DNA from: G942493375 sp942493375
GTDB taxonomy: Bacteria; Armatimonadota; UBA5829
NCBI GenBank assembly: GCA_942493375.1
Contig: OW818698.1
Span: forward strand, 5,642,001-5,706,000
Direction: 5' to 3'
DNA: 64,000 bases
Part shown: piece by piece, positions 61,792 to 64,000 of the stretch
Layout: the number at the start of each line of letters is the position of its first letter
Numbering within the stretch: position 1 is the stretch's first letter
Program-made: the position numbers and the translations under genes
The notes under the pieces: generated by a model
What the model was told of the DNA's origin: nothing
What the model saw: the letters and a program-made list of their open reading frames with translations, nothing else
The model's database searches: none

Positions 61792-63084
61792 ATGTTAAAA
61801 GAAGTATGTAATAGTGCACAGGAAGCGCTGAAATACGTTGAGACTATACCTCCTCGGCAGGGAGAGACAATGGTTGGTGTGCCTTTTGAAAAACGCGATC
61901 TGGTGAGGGTCGGGTTTATCGGAGTTGGCGGCCGCGGTTTTGGTCAGCTCAATGAAGTATTAGCCGTTGAAGGCAGCCAGGTGACTGCTGTCAGTGATGC
62001 TTCCGAGGAATTTGCTCTGCGGGCTAAAGATGCAGTTGAGAAAGCCAACCAGCCCACGCCTGCAGTGGAACAGGACTGGCATAAGCTGTGTGAGCGGGAT
62101 GATGTGGATATTGTATATATCTGCACTCCCTGGGATTTGCACGTGCCTATGGCAGTTTATGCTATGGAGTGTGGTAAGCATGCGGCCCTTGAAGTCCCAG
62201 CAGCTAATACGCTGGAAGGCTGCTGGCAGATGGTTGATACGTCTGAACGCACCCGCAAGCACTGCATCATTCTGGAAAACTGCTGTTATGAATATGCTGA
62301 GATGATGGTAATGAATATGGCCCGAGAAGGTCTGTTCGGAACAATCACCCATGGCGAAGCAGCATATATTCACGATCTGAGAGAGACACTACTGGCTGAT
62401 GAGGGTGAAGGACGCTGGAGGCGGTTCCCCCATATTACACGTGACAGCAATCACTATCCAACCCACGGCCTCGGTCCTGTTGCCTGGTATATGAATATCA
62501 ATCGTGGAGACAGGTTTACCAGGTTGGTATCCATGAGCAGCCAGCCAGCATCACTTGCAGAATATCGTGATTCACACCTGGAATCTGATGATCCAAAGCG
62601 CAAAGAGAGCTATATAGCCGGTGATATGAATACTTCAATCTTGAAAACAGCGCTTGGTAGAACAGTCATGCTTCAGCACGATATCGTGACACCCAGGCCA
62701 TACAGCCGGATCAATTTGTTGCAGGGAACCAAAGGCGCATTCTGCGACTGGCCTCCACGAATTTTCTTTGACAGTGGTGCAGAACACGACTGGGAGTCCA
62801 TAGAGCCTTATAAAGAAAAATACGAACACCCATTGTGGAAAGAGCATGGGGAACTAGCGCGACAGCTTGGTGGACACGGCGGTATGGACTTTATTATGAA
62901 CTACCGTTTGATCCAGTGTTACCGAAAAGGAATGGCGCCTGATATGGATGTTTACGATGCAGCTTCGTGGAGTGCACCAGGGCCTCTCTCGGAAATTTCG
63001 GTAGCCTGGGGGAATATTCCACTGCCCTTCCCTGACTTTACACGGGGCAATTACCAACAACCGGACGAACGGGCTCAGAAGTGA
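61792..63084 (+). CDS. GH109-type Gfo/Idh/MocA oxidoreductase (alpha-N-acetylgalactosaminidase-like)
   Basis: A 430-residue NAD-dependent enzyme. The Rossmann motif is RVGFIGVGGRGFGQL (about 37-51). The GH109 hallmarks are TPWDLHVPM, HAALEVPAANT, ILENCCYEYAEMMVMNM and EAAYIHDLRE. GH109 enzymes remove terminal alpha-N-acetylgalactosamine through an NAD-assisted oxidation-elimination. The start is ATG 61792 with GGAG 5 nt upstream. No signal peptide. Paired divergently with the sialidase-like gene. Confidence 0.88.
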   Translation: MLKEVCNSAQEALKYVETIPPRQGETMVGVPFEKRDLVRVGFIGVGGRGFGQLNEVLAVEGSQVTAVSDASEEFALRAKDAVEKANQPTPAVEQDWHKLCERDDVDIVYICTPWDLHVPMAVYAMECGKHAALEVPAANTLEGCWQMVDTSERTRKHCIILENCCYEYAEMMVMNMAREGLFGTITHGEAAYIHDLRETLLADEGEGRWRRFPHITRDSNHYPTHGLGPVAWYMNINRGDRFTRLVSMSSQPASLAEYRDSHLESDDPKRKESYIAGDMNTSILKTALGRTVMLQHDIVTPRPYSRINLLQGTKGAFCDWPPRIFFDSGAEHDWESIEPYKEKYEHPLWKEHGELARQLGGHGGMDFIMNYRLIQCYRKGMAPDMDVYDAASWSAPGPLSEISVAWGNIPLPFPDFTRGNYQQPDERAQK

Positions 63085-63110
63085 ACCACGGAATGTTCGG
63101 AAGGGATTTT

Positions 63111-63157
63111 TAACCACAGGTGTAAATGCTGTGCATTTACACTGGAATACACGGAAT
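63111..63157 (+). repeat. AACCACGGGTGTAAATGC hairpin element, copy 2
   Basis: Stem GTGTAAATGC / GCATTTACAC (63120-63142, loop TGT) with the same flanks as 21903-21950. Located 27 nt after the GH109 stop. Confidence 0.75.
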
Positions 63158-63201
63158 TGGGAAGAAAAAGAGGTTTGTGGCTTTCTAGAAGTATGGTATA
63201 G

Positions 63202-63265
63202 ATTGTGATGCAGGCTTCCAGCCTGCCATCGTGCAAGATGGCAGGCTGGAAGCCTGCATCACAAT
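63202..63265. repeat. Perfect 29-bp inverted repeat between convergent genes
   Basis: Arms 63202-63230 and 63237-63265 are exact complements (ATTGTGATGCAGGCTTCC outer end) with a 6-nt loop. It lies between the convergent GH109 and GDT1 genes and could terminate transcription in both directions. Confidence 0.88.
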
Positions 63266-63281
63266 TGTTGTTTCGTCATAT

Positions 63282-63956
63282 TTAGTCTGCTAGTGCGGTT
63301 GCTAGTTTTTGTTTGTCGTGTCTTATTAGGAACAGGAATCCTATAATTGATGCCAGGGTTATCAGGCTGGCTACTGTTATTGCTGATATTGGGGCTTTGA
63401 CTGCACCTTCATAACCGTTGAAGATTCCAAAACCCAGGAATATGAATGCAGCTCCGATTTTGACTGCTCTCTCCGGAAGTTTCTTTCCAAGCATAAGTCC
63501 TACTACAATTGCTATTCCATCAGCCAGTACCATGCCGATTGTCGATCCGAGCCAGACAGGGATCAGCGGGTATTGTGCGGCGAGAGTTACGGTGCTGAGC
63601 ATGGTTTTGTCTCCCAGTTCAGCAATAAAGAATGTTGTGAACACCAGCCAGAAAGGTGATTTCCCCTGTATGTTATCACATTCTTCCTTGCTCAGATTGT
63701 CTCCCCTAAGAGTCCATAATGCGAATATTATGAAAGCTACACCTGCTGCCAGGCTCAGGTAACTTGCAGGCACAAATTTGGAAACCCCACCACCCAGCAG
63801 GACTGAGATGACATGAACAATCAGTGTAGCTGCAAATATGGCTGACAGGACGATCTTGGCGTTATATCTGCTGGCAAGGCATAAAGCCACCAACTGAGTT
63901 TTGTCACCGGTCTCAGCAATGAATATCATCCCCATCGAGATCAAAAAAGCTTCCAA
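63282..63956 (-). CDS. TMEM165/GDT1-family cation (Mn2+/Ca2+) transporter
   Basis: A 224-residue transporter with six transmembrane helices in two repeats, each carrying the E-x-G-D-K-(S/T) motif: FIAETGDKTQL and FIAELGDKTML. Family members export Mn2+ or exchange Ca2+/H+. The start is taken as TTG 63956, which gives MEAFLISMGM like other members and places AGGAGG 6 nt upstream. The ATG at 63962 touches AGGAGG with no spacer and is unlikely. Only 38 bases of leader remain in the window, so a Mn2+ riboswitch cannot be judged. Confidence 0.93.
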   Translation of the reverse strand: MEAFLISMGMIFIAETGDKTQLVALCLASRYNAKIVLSAIFAATLIVHVISVLLGGGVSKFVPASYLSLAAGVAFIIFALWTLRGDNLSKEECDNIQGKSPFWLVFTTFFIAELGDKTMLSTVTLAAQYPLIPVWLGSTIGMVLADGIAIVVGLMLGKKLPERAVKIGAAFIFLGFGIFNGYEGAVKAPISAITVASLITLASIIGFLFLIRHDKQKLATALAD

Positions 63957-64000
63957 GTGCATCCTCCTAAAACAACAAAAAGACCTTTGCGCCCTATATA

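Noticed and set aside
1..64000. CRISPR arrays
   Set aside because: No regularly spaced direct repeats with unique spacers were found; the repeats present are dispersed palindromes or short tandem phrases.
1..64000. tRNA and rRNA genes
   Set aside because: No cloverleaf with TTCGANNC loop or rRNA core sequence was seen in the intergenic regions.
63963..64000. yybP-ykoY manganese riboswitch before the GDT1 gene
   Set aside because: Only 38 bases of leader are in the window and they show no aptamer block, so it cannot be claimed.

Overview
The window reads as one stretch of a free-living, Gram-negative-type heterotrophic bacterium. No rRNA, tRNA or other phylogenetic marker is present, so the phylum cannot be fixed. 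Large secreted multidomain proteins (PD40 propellers, IPT/TIG-like repeats, chitobiase-C and beta-helix domains), many glycoside hydrolase-like genes (DUF4838, DUF4091, GH39-, GH28-, GH33- and GH109-like), frequent TTG/GTG starts with strong AGGAGG sites, and intergenic DNA dense in palindromic repeats would fit Armatimonadota or a similar lineage. That placement is inference.

Layout. 1-1244: 5' part of a secreted beta-helix protein, cut by the window edge. 2067-8634: a type I restriction-modification operon (hsdR, a small PD-(D/E)xK-like gene, hsdM, hsdS) ending in an Abi-C/HEPN-type gene. 9302-15823: two very large secreted proteins. 16144-18140: a two-gene unit of unknown function. 18517-24447: a GH28-like beta-helix enzyme, a secreted hydrolase with a CBM9-like domain, and a TPR protein, followed by a broken copy of the start of the GH28-like gene. 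25448-34322: a tight eight-gene minus-strand operon that is the best candidate for an undescribed system. 35328-40886: FecR-ankyrin protein, small membrane protein and DUF4091 enzyme. 41364-47230: MscS channel, asparagine-synthetase-like, B12-dependent mutase-like and opine-dehydrogenase-like genes, preceded by a clear ydaO/yuaA (c-di-AMP) riboswitch. 47583-51842: ArsR regulator, SpoIIE-type phosphatase, alanine/glycine symporter and ZupT-type transporter. 52034-63084: carbohydrate-active enzymes, among them a divergent sialidase/GH109 pair. 63282-63956: GDT1-type cation transporter.

The eight-gene operon encodes, in transcription order: a MotA/TolQ/ExbB-like membrane protein with a long helical tail; a single-pass membrane protein with an intact von Willebrand A domain; two unrecognised proteins; a potassium-channel-like protein with a TVGYG filter; a methyltransferase-like/restriction-endonuclease-like fusion; a STAND-like NTPase with a damaged P-loop; and an SPFH/band-7-like protein. 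The first two resemble a ZorAB/MotAB ion-driven stator whose periplasmic domain has been replaced by vWA. With the nuclease, NTPase and channel this suggests a multi-part conflict (anti-phage) system.

The riboswitch-led operon (opine dehydrogenase, B12 mutase, asparagine synthetase, possibly MscS) suggests a c-di-AMP-controlled pathway to an unusual amino-acid-derived metabolite, perhaps an osmolyte. Intergenic DNA carries at least ten families of inverted-repeat elements. One has compensatory changes in its stem, and one is a 175-bp foldback element with an 8-bp target duplication.
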